From the NCBI GenBank assembly GCA_964542255.1, contig CAZITV010000054.1:1-12758 (forward strand): 12,758 nucleotides of DNA, read 5' to 3'. Positions 1 to 7,324 of this stretch are shown here, in pieces. The notes below the pieces were generated by a model. It was given only the letters and a program-made list of their open reading frames with translations. It was not told the DNA's origin and searched no databases. The position numbers and the translations under genes were made by a program. The stretch is from CAYMSF01 sp964542255. GTDB lineage: Bacteria; Verrucomicrobiota; Lentisphaeria; Victivallales; Victivallaceae. Numbering within the stretch: position 1 is the first letter of the stretch; every line of letters starts with the position of its first letter.

Positions 1-14
1 TTTCTCAAACCGGC

Positions 15-45
15 AAAAAAAAGCCGTACCGGTAAAGGTACGGCT
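15..45 (-). terminator. Intrinsic terminator of the parvulin-type isomerase gene
   Basis: Read on the minus strand, a perfect 9-bp stem (AGCCGTACC at 45-37 pairing with 30-22) closes a 6-nt loop and runs straight into a T tract (positions 22-15, eight As on the plus strand). It lies 24 bp past the stop codon of the minus-strand gene ending at 69. This is the classical Rho-independent layout, and it marks the end of the minus-strand transcript. Confidence 0.88.
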
Positions 46-68
46 GGATGAACTTAATTGACCGGTAA

Positions 69-1241
69 TTACTTCGCCGGTGCTGCTTTTACATCATTTT
101 TGACTGGCTTTGCGGCAGCCTTTTCTTCCGGTGCAACTTTTGCAACCACGAATATTTTAATATTCTGTTCAGCCTTAATTTTGTCAATCAAAGTCTTGAT
201 AGTGTTTTGACTCTTTTCGCTGACGATCATATTTTCGATGGCGCCTTTGACTTCATCAAAAGACTTTTCAACCGCCGGCATGCCCTTGTCACGACGAATA
301 ATATGATAGCCGAACTGTGTTTTGACTACGCCGCTAATGTCACCGGGTTTCAGTTCAAATGCTACTTTTTCAAATTCCGGCACCATTTGTCCCTTGGCAA
401 ATGCGCCGAGAGAGCCCTTGGCCATTTTTCCGCTCGGGCAGGCACTTTCAGCTTCAGCCAACTTTTCAAAAGACTCGCCAGCTTTGATGCGGGCGAGAAT
501 CTTTTCTGCGGCTTCTTTGGCTTCCTTATCAGATTCTGGTTTGTCATCTTTGAACTTTATCAGGATATGTGAAGCGCGAACTGTATCTTCGGCATCAGCC
601 GCTACTTTGAAATTTTCTTTGTTCTTGGCATAATACTCCTTCATTTCTTCCGGAGTTGCCTTGATGCCGCCGGTAACGCTTTTTTTCAACCACTCGTCAA
701 TCGCGACATTTTCCTGGATGAATTTGTTTTCCGCAGTTTTAGCAATATAAGCATCAATGTTCATATTTTGCTGCGCCATATTCTGTTTGAGCATTTCAAG
801 CTGCTCAGGCGGCATTTTTTTGACCATATCGTTGAACAAATTGATGACGTTTTGTTTGTCTGCTTTGAATCCGGCCTTCTCCGCGGCATTCAACAAACCG
901 CTGCGTTCTGCCATCTGCTGCACGATTTGCGGTGCAACCTTTTCCAACATCTGGCGATTCACCATCGGCGGAACCTGACCATCAGGGAACTGCATCATAA
1001 AAGATTTGATAAACTCATCTTTGCTGACTTTTTTGCCGTTTACTTCAGCAACAGTATCCGGTAAAAATCCCCAGAGATCTTCTTTGACCGGTGCAGCAAC
1101 AGGTGCAGCAACAGGTGCGGCAACGGGTGCGGCAGCAGGTGCAACGGCAGGTTTAACATTCTGAGCAAAACCAGACTGACTGATTAAACACGCCGCGGAA
1201 ACGGCACCAACAGTCAACAGCGTAGCGTTGAACTTTTTCAT
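69..1241 (-). CDS. Secreted parvulin-type peptidyl-prolyl cis-trans isomerase (SurA/PrsA-like foldase)
   Basis: This 390-residue protein should isomerise peptidyl-prolyl bonds and chaperone exported proteins in the periplasm. Residues 1-27 form a Sec signal peptide (basic MKK start, hydrophobic core, probable cleavage near GFA-Q). An Ala/Pro/Val linker follows (about 29-53), built from a repeated AAPV unit. Residues 60-215 are a charged helical region of the SurA_N/trigger-factor type. The parvulin domain spans about 220-318, with its family marks visible: ASHILIKF (223-230), GSLGAF (276-281), a Pro-Glu-Phe element (288-290) and FGYHII (310-315). The C-terminus is Lys/Ala-rich. There is only one parvulin domain, so it is closer in build to PrsA/PpiC-type proteins than to two-domain E. 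coli SurA. AAAGGG stands 7 nt before the ATG. The gene is followed by a strong terminator and separated from ispF by 363 bp, so it probably has its own promoter. Confidence 0.9.
   Translation of the reverse strand: MKKFNATLLTVGAVSAACLISQSGFAQNVKPAVAPAAAPVAAPVAAPVAAPVKEDLWGFLPDTVAEVNGKKVSKDEFIKSFMMQFPDGQVPPMVNRQMLEKVAPQIVQQMAERSGLLNAAEKAGFKADKQNVINLFNDMVKKMPPEQLEMLKQNMAQQNMNIDAYIAKTAENKFIQENVAIDEWLKKSVTGGIKATPEEMKEYYAKNKENFKVAADAEDTVRASHILIKFKDDKPESDKEAKEAAEKILARIKAGESFEKLAEAESACPSGKMAKGSLGAFAKGQMVPEFEKVAFELKPGDISGVVKTQFGYHIIRRDKGMPAVEKSFDEVKGAIENMIVSEKSQNTIKTLIDKIKAEQNIKIFVVAKVAPEEKAAAKPVKNDVKAAPAK
1090..1149 (-). repeat. Five 12-bp tandem repeats coding for the AAPV linker
   Basis: Five successive 12-mers (consensus on the plus strand GGTGCRGCAACA, the last one diverged) lie inside the isomerase gene. 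They encode the Ala-Ala-Pro-Val linker between the signal peptide and the folded part. The nearly identical DNA units suggest recent expansion by slippage, and the linker length is likely to vary between strains. Confidence 0.8.
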
Positions 1242-1463
1242 TTTGTACCCTTTGTTCTACTAATAATTTACAATACTTAAGAATGACCTAATAACCATAA
1301 GGAGCTTTAGATTACCATACTTTATTAGACATTACAAGTTTAGATTTGTTCCAAATATTATTTTTTTTCTGAGTTTTTTGTTAAAAATACCATCATGCCG
1401 AGGCACTTGGCTTAAAATGGCGGATGGCGGTTGAGAGGGCGGTGCGCTGTCGTCACGACTGAT

Positions 1464-1497
1464 AGAGCATAGGTCTTATAGGTCACATAGGTCTAAT
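1464..1497 (+). repeat. Nonamer tandem repeat, AGGTCNNAT type, copy 1
   Basis: Three 9-bp units (AGGTCTTAT, AGGTCACAT, AGGTCTAAT) follow a degenerate AGAGCAT start. A related tract at 11525-11575 begins with the same CTGATAGRGCAT lead-in and has the same final AGGTCTAAT unit, so the two are copies of one dispersed repeat family. No coding function is apparent. Confidence 0.75.
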
Positions 1498-1520
1498 AAG
1501 TTTGCATCGCCGCCGAATTG

Positions 1521-1590
1521 CCTAACTCCTAACTCCTAACTCCTAACTCCTAACTCTTAACACTTAACACTTAACACTTAACACTTAACT
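1521..1590. repeat. Heptamer tandem array, ten units
   Basis: Ten contiguous 7-bp units: five perfect CCTAACT, four perfect CTTAACA, then one CTTAACT. The array begins 14 bp beyond the ispF stop codon. The two unit types are block-wise ordered, as expected if each variant expanded separately by slippage. The format resembles the heptamer STRR arrays known from cyanobacteria, though the sequence is different. Confidence 0.92.
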
Positions 1591-1604
1591 CTTGCCCCCC
1601 GCAC

Positions 1605-2087
1605 CTATCTTCCCAGCAGGACAACGGCCATGGCGGCGATGCCTTCTTCACGGCCGCAGAACCCCATGCCTTCGGTGGTTGTAGCTTTAATAGAAATGCG
1701 GTCAGGAGCGCAATCAAGAACCTCGGCGAGATTAGTACGCATATGATCAACATACTGGCGGATTTTAGGACGCTGTGCGATAATATTCAAGTCCAGGTTG
1801 ATGATTTCATAGGAATCAAAATGTTTATCCGCGAAAATGGTGGCAAGCAACTTCATGCTGTCAGCGTCTTTATATTTGCTGTCGGTATCAGGGAACCATG
1901 CGCCGATATCACCCAGCGCCATTGCACCGAGCAAAGCGTCAATTACGGCATGAATGGCTACATCGGCATCGCTGTGGCCGAGCAGACCCAACTCATGTGG
2001 AATATTAACACCGCACAAAATAAGTTTGCGGTCCGGAGCAAAACGGTGAACGTCAATACCTTGTCCGACTCTGCAGTCACTGTTCAT
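1605..2087 (-). CDS. ispF: 2-C-methyl-D-erythritol 2,4-cyclodiphosphate synthase
   Basis: IspF converts 4-diphosphocytidyl-2-C-methylerythritol 2-phosphate to the 2,4-cyclodiphosphate with release of CMP, in the non-mevalonate (MEP) isoprenoid pathway in the cytoplasm. The 160-residue length is typical of a stand-alone IspF. The zinc ligands Asp12 and His14 (GIDVHRF) and His46 are present, as are the LLGHSDADV element (35-43), FPDTD (65-69) and the conserved ATTTEGMGF signature (135-143). The ATG is preceded by a GAGGTG ribosome site. It starts 12 bp behind the tandem PilT gene, so the two are probably co-transcribed. The partner gene ispD is not in the window, and a fused IspDF is excluded because the protein starts directly at the IspF fold. 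Confidence 0.97.
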   Translation of the reverse strand: MNSDCRVGQGIDVHRFAPDRKLILCGVNIPHELGLLGHSDADVAIHAVIDALLGAMALGDIGAWFPDTDSKYKDADSMKLLATIFADKHFDSYEIINLDLNIIAQRPKIRQYVDHMRTNLAEVLDCAPDRISIKATTTEGMGFCGREEGIAAMAVVLLGR

Positions 2088-2099
2088 AATTACACCTCA

Positions 2100-4292
2100 T
2101 CAATATGCTTTATCTGATTTAAAGTTACGGATTAGACTATTCATATCTTCCCGGGAGATTAGCTCGCGGCTATAAAGTTCACCGACGGCTTTTTCCATAG
2201 TAACCATGCCGTCCTTAAAGCTGGTTTCGATAACCGACTGCAGGTGGCTGGTTTTACCTTCGCGAATTAAAGACTGCACTGCCGGAGTACCCAGCATAAT
2301 TTCAAAAGCAGCAACGCGGCTCTGACCATCTTTGTGAGGAATGAGACGCTGGGAAATAATACCGAGCAGGGTTCCGGAAAGCTGAAGTTTAATCTGATTT
2401 TGCTGATGACCCGGAAATGAATCAATGATGCGGTCAATGCTTTGCGGGGCGCTGTTGGTATGCAGTGTTGCCATAACAAGATGCCCGGTTTCAGCGGCGG
2501 TAAGCGCCGCGGCGATGGTTTCAGTATCGCGCATTTCGCCGACGAGAATGACATCCGGGTCCTGGCGCAGGACAAATTTAAGGGCATTGCCGAAACTGAG
2601 CGTATCCGCATGTACCTCGCGCTGTTCGATGACGGCTTTTTTGTTTTGGTGAACATATTCAATGGGGTCTTCAACTGTAATGATATGGCAGCCGCGCGTG
2701 GTATTGATGCGGTCAATTAAACTGGCCAGTGTAGTGCTTTTGCCGTGTCCAGTCGGACCGGTAACTAGAATTAATCCATGTTTTTTGGCGGTTAAATTGA
2801 CGATAGCGGGAGGAATTTTCAATTCTTCCGGTGACGGGATGCGGTCAGAAATCATCCGCACCGCGGTGCCGACATTGCCGCGCTGATAAAAACCATTTAC
2901 CCTAAAACGCCGTTGTTCCGGCTGCGTTTGATCCTCTGTTTTGGCATTAATAGTCAAGGCAAAATCAATCTCGCGTTTGGATTCAAAATCTGCCCGTTGA
3001 CGCGGGTTTAGAATACTGAAGAGCAACTTTTTGGTGTCGGTTGGAGTCAATATTTCAGTATTCATCGCAACCAATTCGCCGTGGACACGCACCATTGGGC
3101 GCGACCCGACGGATAAAATTAAATCACTGGCGCCGTTGACAATCGCTGAATGCAGTAACCGCTTCATATTAATATCTTCATCATCAGCGCCGTCTTTACT
3201 GAATAAATCCCGGAAAGTTTCAATGCCGCTTTCCATCCCCTTGACCAATAACGAAAACTCACCGGGGTTGGTGGCGGCAATCATTCCGGTTTCCAGCGCA
3301 ATTAGACCGCCCTTGTGCATTTCACACAGCGCGCGGTCAAACGTAATCATGCCGTCTTCAGCGCCGCGCCGTATGGCATTTTCCACATCCTTAAAATTTC
3401 TGGCGGCGATAAGATTGCGGACATTGGCGGTGGCGCGCAGCAGTTCCACCGCCGGAACCATACCGTCGCAGTCAGCACGGCGCAGCAGTCTCTGCGCGAT
3501 CACGCCTTCAAGCGCCAGCGCCAGGTCATCTGCCGCCTGCTGCCGCAGGTGTTCTGGAAAATAGTTAATGATACGTTCAATTGCCTGCACTGTATCGGCG
3601 GTATGGACGGTGGAAATGACCAGGTGCCCGGTCAGCGCCGCGGTAATCGCAGTCTGCATAGTATTCAAGTCGCGCATTTCACCGATAACAATTACATCGG
3701 GGCTTTCCCTGACGACATTCACCAGCGCATCGGCGAAGGATAGAGTATCCGAACCAATTTCCCGCTGGGTAATCAGGCTTTGCGCGTCGCAGTGGATATA
3801 TTCAATCGGGTCTTCAATCGTGATAATATGTTTTTGGCAGGATTGATTAATGTGGTTGATTATTGCCGCCATAGTGGTGGACTTGCCGCTGCCGGCGCTA
3901 CCCGCGACAAGGATTAAACCGCGCGGCAGTTCCGCCAATTCCCGCACCATATCCGGTAAATTTAACCGGGTGAATGACAAGTCGCTGCCCAGCGGCACCG
4001 GCCGTGCCACCAGTCCCGGGAAGCCCTGCTGCATCAAAAAATTCAGCCGGAACCGGCAGCCGTTTTCCAGCGTTATTCCGGTATCAAAACTGCCGGTGTT
4101 GTCGAATTTTTGTTCTGCCTCCGCGGAGATTACTTTGGCACGAAATGACTCGATATCTTCAGCTGACACCGTAGTTTCGTGACAGGGCACAACCTTGCCC
4201 AACTGCCGGAAGTATGGTACCTTGCCTGCGGTGATAAATAAGTCTGACGCGCCCTGCTCTGCCGCCATGTTCAGTAATTGAATAATTCGCAT
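2100..4292 (-). CDS. Tandem (double-unit) PilT-type type IV pilus retraction ATPase
   Basis: This 730-residue protein holds two complete PilT units end to end, where an ordinary PilT has about 350-370 residues. PilT hexamers power retraction of type IV pili at the inner membrane. Unit 1 (about 1-350) has GASDLFITAG (14-23), Walker A GSAGSGKST (131-139), the Asp box ITIEDPIEY (157-165), Walker B IVIGEMRD (201-208) and the His box GHLVISTVHT (222-231). Unit 2 (about 376-730) has GASDLILSVG (387-396), Walker A GPTGHGKST (512-520), ITVEDPIEY (538-546), ILVGEMRD (582-589) and GHLVMATLHT (603-612). An acidic linker joins them. The AIRNLIRE-like retraction motif is better kept in unit 2 (AVQSLIREGK, 671-680) than in unit 1 (NVRNLIAARN). 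The reading frame stays open to 4397, but that extension is hydrophobic and runs into dut. I start at the ATG at 4292, where PilT homology begins and a GAGG site lies 9 nt upstream. Confidence 0.9.
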   Translation of the reverse strand: MRIIQLLNMAAEQGASDLFITAGKVPYFRQLGKVVPCHETTVSAEDIESFRAKVISAEAEQKFDNTGSFDTGITLENGCRFRLNFLMQQGFPGLVARPVPLGSDLSFTRLNLPDMVRELAELPRGLILVAGSAGSGKSTTMAAIINHINQSCQKHIITIEDPIEYIHCDAQSLITQREIGSDTLSFADALVNVVRESPDVIVIGEMRDLNTMQTAITAALTGHLVISTVHTADTVQAIERIINYFPEHLRQQAADDLALALEGVIAQRLLRRADCDGMVPAVELLRATANVRNLIAARNFKDVENAIRRGAEDGMITFDRALCEMHKGGLIALETGMIAATNPGEFSLLVKGMESGIETFRDLFSKDGADDEDINMKRLLHSAIVNGASDLILSVGSRPMVRVHGELVAMNTEILTPTDTKKLLFSILNPRQRADFESKREIDFALTINAKTEDQTQPEQRRFRVNGFYQRGNVGTAVRMISDRIPSPEELKIPPAIVNLTAKKHGLILVTGPTGHGKSTTLASLIDRINTTRGCHIITVEDPIEYVHQNKKAVIEQREVHADTLSFGNALKFVLRQDPDVILVGEMRDTETIAAALTAAETGHLVMATLHTNSAPQSIDRIIDSFPGHQQNQIKLQLSGTLLGIISQRLIPHKDGQSRVAAFEIMLGTPAVQSLIREGKTSHLQSVIETSFKDGMVTMEKAVGELYSRELISREDMNSLIRNFKSDKAY

Positions 4293-4310
4293 AACTCTTT
4301 GCCTCACCAA

Positions 4311-4337
4311 TTGAATTACAGCGTATCCCAGTATAAA
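4311..4337 (+). promoter_or_regulatory. Possible sigma-70 promoter for dut and downstream genes
   Basis: In the 89-bp divergent spacer, TTGAAT (4311-4316) and TATAAA (4332-4337) stand 15 bp apart, a short but usable spacing. A second -10-like TATATT lies at 4353-4358. The AT-rich spacer must serve the pilT-like gene leftward and dut rightward. The call rests on hexamer resemblance alone. Confidence 0.3.
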
Positions 4338-4381
4338 GTAAACCACATAACTTATATTACAAAAATAAAAAGGAAATAACT

Positions 4382-4828
4382 GTGAAAAACAAAACAATTG
4401 TAAAATTCAGGATGATGGAAGGATGCGAAGACTTAAAACCACAGCGCGCGCATCACGATGATGCCGCCTTTGATTTGCGTTCACGCTGTGATGCCGAACT
4501 TGTCCCGGGGCGCAGTATGCTCGTCGCTACCGGTTTGTTCATCGAATTGCCCATCGGTTTCGAGGCGCAGGTGCGCCCGCGCTCCGGACTGGCCCTTAAA
4601 CATGATATAATGCTCACCAATTCGCCGGGTACCGTTGATGCCGGATACCGCGGTGAGGTCGGCATCATTATGTATAACGCCGGCAAAGAACCGTTTCACA
4701 TTAAACGCGGGGAACGTATCGCCCAAATGGTTATCAATGAACTGCCGGAAGTTGATTTAGTCGAAAGCGAAACCCTTTCTGAATCCCAACGCGGACACGG
4801 CGGCTTCGGCAGCACCGGCAAACATTAA
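4382..4828 (+). CDS. dut: Deoxyuridine 5'-triphosphate nucleotidohydrolase (dUTPase)
   Basis: Dut hydrolyses dUTP to dUMP and pyrophosphate in the cytoplasm, which keeps uracil out of DNA and supplies dUMP for thymidylate synthesis. At 148 residues it is a standard homotrimeric dUTPase, and all five motifs are present in order: AAFDLRS (28-34), PRSGLALK (66-73), GTVDAGYRGEV (83-93) with the catalytic Asp and the substrate Tyr, RGERIAQ (109-115), and the Gly-rich C-terminal arm RGHGGFGSTG (137-146). It starts with GTG, supported by an AAGGA site upstream. No ATG in a suitable place would keep the N-terminal strand. It is the first gene of a plus-strand group, 33 bp ahead of an unknown gene. 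Confidence 0.97.
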   Translation: MKNKTIVKFRMMEGCEDLKPQRAHHDDAAFDLRSRCDAELVPGRSMLVATGLFIELPIGFEAQVRPRSGLALKHDIMLTNSPGTVDAGYRGEVGIIMYNAGKEPFHIKRGERIAQMVINELPEVDLVESETLSESQRGHGGFGSTGKH

Positions 4829-4861
4829 TCTACACGAAGCGCAATAACTGGATATATAATT

Positions 4862-6007
4862 ATGAAAAACAGTGCAACCATCATCAGCGGCGACAACTGG
4901 TCCGCTAAATCAACACCGGCACCAGCTTTTCCGCTGCAATTTTTTTTAAATGAGACCGAATTGTTACGGATTCTGCCTGTTTGTGCAGATACCGTCAGTG
5001 AAACAGACGGGATGACCCGCAAATGCCGCAAACACAACCGCAATGACCGGCTTTCCGGCAGCCTGGAATATCAGTGCCGTATTCCGCTCGCCTCGGTGCC
5101 GGAAATTCGCCGCGATATGATTTTCGCCGCCAATCACTGCACCATTACCTACGATTTTGACTTGTCCGGACCGTTTGAACTCAAACAGATTGAGATAGAT
5201 CCGCTGCTGCTGCCGGGCAAATGGCGCCGGTATGCAGTAGTCGAATTTCCCGCTGCCGGGTATGAGGTTTCAGCACCGCAATGGCAGGAGCTGACCGATT
5301 CAAGCAATGTCCTATTTGACTCCGGCAAACCATTCCTCATTGCTCTGTTTGAGAATCATAATGGACAAATTCTGGAAGTTGGCACCGGTGATGACCTGTG
5401 GCGCTGGTATGGCAACAGCAATATCGAAAACGCCGACAGCAATTTCAATATCACCGTAACTGCAGAGGGAATTGCTATCCGCCGCACCCCTCTGCGTCTG
5501 CCGGTAAAAACCGAATGCGGCAAGCGTTGCCGCCGGTTTAAGTGGTATTTTGCCTGGAACGGCTCAACGTCTGCGGCACTTGACGCAGTTACACCACTGA
5601 CCATGACCATTCCCCTGCCCGATTCTGCCATGTCCGGGGACGGCAATGGCGGGTTCTGCCCTGACACACCATGCTTTCAGGCAGCCGCCACTGAAAAACG
5701 CTGGAAAAAAATTATTCGTTCTAACGCCAATTCCAGCGCAACGTATGACATTGCCGGAATTCAACCGCATCTGTGCGCGGTGGCAGCGCATCTTGAACGC
5801 GGCAGCAGGAAAACCCTGCGGCACTGGGATATGATGGCATTAATGGATTTCTACCTGTGGGCAAATCAGCATCTCGCCAATCACGGCGGCAAAATGGTCA
5901 TCACTCCACCCGCCGGCAGTCCGCTGTCATCCCTGCCATCACTACTCGGCATGACCCGCCCGCCAGCTCTGCTGCCGGAATCCGAGTATGATATAATTAA
6001 AAAATAA
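4862..6007 (+). CDS. Hypothetical protein, 381 residues, family not recognised
   Basis: I do not recognise this protein. It has no signal peptide or membrane segment, so a cytoplasmic location is likely. The composition suggests a mostly beta fold over residues 65-255 (alternating short hydrophobic strands, many aromatic residues, e.g. DDLWRWYG at 177-184) and a helical C-terminal part (295-340, with HWDMMALMDFYLWANQHL). It ends in a Pro/Ser-rich tail. Nine cysteines are spread along the chain (41, 55, 72, 93, 219, 223, 266, 271, 305) without a regular metal-binding spacing. It sits 33 bp behind dut and 31 bp ahead of an aldo/keto reductase on the same strand, so co-transcription is likely. 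Normal codon use and an intact long frame support a real gene. A weak ribosome site precedes the ATG. Confidence 0.8.
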   Translation: MKNSATIISGDNWSAKSTPAPAFPLQFFLNETELLRILPVCADTVSETDGMTRKCRKHNRNDRLSGSLEYQCRIPLASVPEIRRDMIFAANHCTITYDFDLSGPFELKQIEIDPLLLPGKWRRYAVVEFPAAGYEVSAPQWQELTDSSNVLFDSGKPFLIALFENHNGQILEVGTGDDLWRWYGNSNIENADSNFNITVTAEGIAIRRTPLRLPVKTECGKRCRRFKWYFAWNGSTSAALDAVTPLTMTIPLPDSAMSGDGNGGFCPDTPCFQAAATEKRWKKIIRSNANSSATYDIAGIQPHLCAVAAHLERGSRKTLRHWDMMALMDFYLWANQHLANHGGKMVITPPAGSPLSSLPSLLGMTRPPALLPESEYDIIKK

Positions 6008-6038
6008 TTTTACCATCAGAAAATTAAGGTTAATCCGG

Positions 6039-7196
6039 ATGAAACAGGATGCAAAGCATTTCAGTAAACGTCAATTAGGCAGCACCGGCTTAAAAGTGTC
6101 AACGCTTGGTCTGGGAGGTTTTCATCAGTGCGAAGTTGACGCGGAGACGGTAGCCCAGGTGTTTGAGCACTTTGTCGAACTCGGCGGTAATTTTGTTGAA
6201 ACCGCACGGAGTTATGGCGATGGCGCCAGCGAAACCAAACTGGGCATGGCGCTCAAAAAACACCGCAAAAAACTCGTTTTGGCATCAAAAACAGTTAAAC
6301 GCGATGCGGAAGGGGTTTGGCGGGAGCTAAACGAAACTCTGGAGGCGCTTCAAACCGACCACCTCGACCTCTATTTATTTCACAATATCAGCACGATTGA
6401 GGATGCCGTAGCGGCAGCGGCGCCGGACGGCGCACTCGAAGCATTCGTCCGGGCAAGAGATGAGGGGCTGGTAAAGCATTTTGCCATCAGCACGCATTGG
6501 CCGGCGATTTTGCCGCAGCTTGCTGAAATCATTCCCTATGAAGCGGTGCTAATTTGGGGTAACTATCTGGATTTCTGTAATTATCCGGAAATTCCGGAAG
6601 AAATTCTGCCGGATTTGCGGGAACGCGGTATGGGAATTTTATTTATGAAAGCGCTGGCCGACGGCTATTTATACAGGTCAGTAGAAAACGCTTTCCGTTA
6701 TTCACTGCGCTATAATCCGGACTGTATTGTGAGCGGTTTCAACAGTGTCGAACTGCTTAAGGCGGATGCAGCGGCGGTATTTAAAGGCGCGTTGTCTGAT
6801 GCTGAAACGTCAGCACTGCTGTGCGATGCGCCGGAACTGGGCAGGTATGTTTGCCGCCAATGCCCCAAATGCTCCGTGCTTCCCGGCAAAAAAGCGCTGA
6901 TACTGAAAGCATTATTTGAATTGGAAGGCAAGTATGACCGGCAGATGAATGATTATCGGCCGGTTGATTCGGGCGTTTATGCCCTGCGTCAGCAACTGGG
7001 TAAATGGTTTGGCAACATCCAGCGCGCACAAATGATTTTCCAGGAAAATTCTGCTGAATTCATTGAGATTATTGAAGCCGCCATTACGGCTGAAAGCAAT
7101 ATTTCATTCGCCGCGTGCCGCTACGGCATAGACATTCCGCGAAAAATCCAAATTGCCGCGGCAAAACTTTCCGGCGGTCAGCCGGCAAAAGTTTGA
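6039..7196 (+). CDS. Aldo/keto reductase family oxidoreductase with a reduced C-terminal Cys cluster
   Basis: This 385-residue protein is an NAD(P)H-dependent carbonyl reductase or alcohol dehydrogenase of the aldo/keto reductase superfamily, a TIM barrel acting in the cytoplasm. The N-terminus shows the signature LGSTGLKVSTLGLGG (13-27). The tetrad positions are Tyr59 (SYGDG), Lys84 (LASKT) and His115 (LYLFHN). The usual catalytic Asp is replaced by Glu54 (FVETA instead of F-I/V-D-T-A). Residues 116-260 follow the family (AISTHWP, a late Phe-Asn-Ser turn in VSGFNSVELL). After the barrel, CRQCPKC (272-278) recalls the ferredoxin-like extension of COG1453-type enzymes, but only three closely spaced cysteines remain. 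The C-terminal 100 residues look helical and are not recognised. It is the last gene of the dut group and has no visible terminator. The substrate is unknown. Confidence 0.88.
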   Translation: MKQDAKHFSKRQLGSTGLKVSTLGLGGFHQCEVDAETVAQVFEHFVELGGNFVETARSYGDGASETKLGMALKKHRKKLVLASKTVKRDAEGVWRELNETLEALQTDHLDLYLFHNISTIEDAVAAAAPDGALEAFVRARDEGLVKHFAISTHWPAILPQLAEIIPYEAVLIWGNYLDFCNYPEIPEEILPDLRERGMGILFMKALADGYLYRSVENAFRYSLRYNPDCIVSGFNSVELLKADAAAVFKGALSDAETSALLCDAPELGRYVCRQCPKCSVLPGKKALILKALFELEGKYDRQMNDYRPVDSGVYALRQQLGKWFGNIQRAQMIFQENSAEFIEIIEAAITAESNISFAACRYGIDIPRKIQIAAAKLSGGQPAKV

Positions 7197-7213
7197 ATAA
7201 AAACTGGTTTTAC

Positions 7214-7240
7214 CACGGGGGGCACTGAGAGCACAGAGAG
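7214..7240 (+). repeat. Nonamer tandem repeat, CACNGRGRG type, three units
   Basis: Three contiguous 9-bp units, CACGGGGGG, CACTGAGAG and CACAGAGAG, fit one consensus. They start 18 bp after the stop codon of the aldo/keto reductase gene. I know similar CAC-GGAG-type short repeats from the spacers of many environmental genomes. No function is established here. Confidence 0.7.
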
Positions 7241-7324
7241 TTAAAAAACATGAGATAAAACACATTCTGCGGCGAAGAATATATTTACAAATTGCTAAAG
7301 ATGTGTTATAGTTTATGTTGTTGA

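Larger units (their letters stand above)
1242..1604. other. 363-bp intergenic region between ispF and the isomerase gene
   Basis: No gene is supported here. The part next to the isomerase gene (1242-1390) is AT-rich and should hold its promoter. On the minus strand a weak TTGTAA / 17 bp / TAATCT pair is the best I find, too poor to call. The part next to ispF (1464-1590) is occupied by two tandem-repeat tracts listed separately. I see no clear terminator behind ispF, so some read-through into the isomerase gene is possible. Confidence 0.6.

Noticed and set aside
1521..1590. CRISPR array or iterons of a plasmid origin.
   Set aside because: The units are 7 bp with no spacers, and there is no rep or cas gene or origin-like context.
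2267..2716. A 149-residue minus-strand frame, and several plus-strand frames of 75-177 residues, over the PilT gene.
   Set aside because: They overlap a gene with clear motifs throughout, show biased composition and have no ribosome sites: shadows of the high-information PilT frame.
4293..4397. A 35-residue hydrophobic N-terminal extension of the tandem PilT frame that could look like a membrane anchor.
   Set aside because: It starts inside dut on the other strand, covers the divergent promoter region, and PilT homology plus a GAGG site begin at the ATG at 4292.
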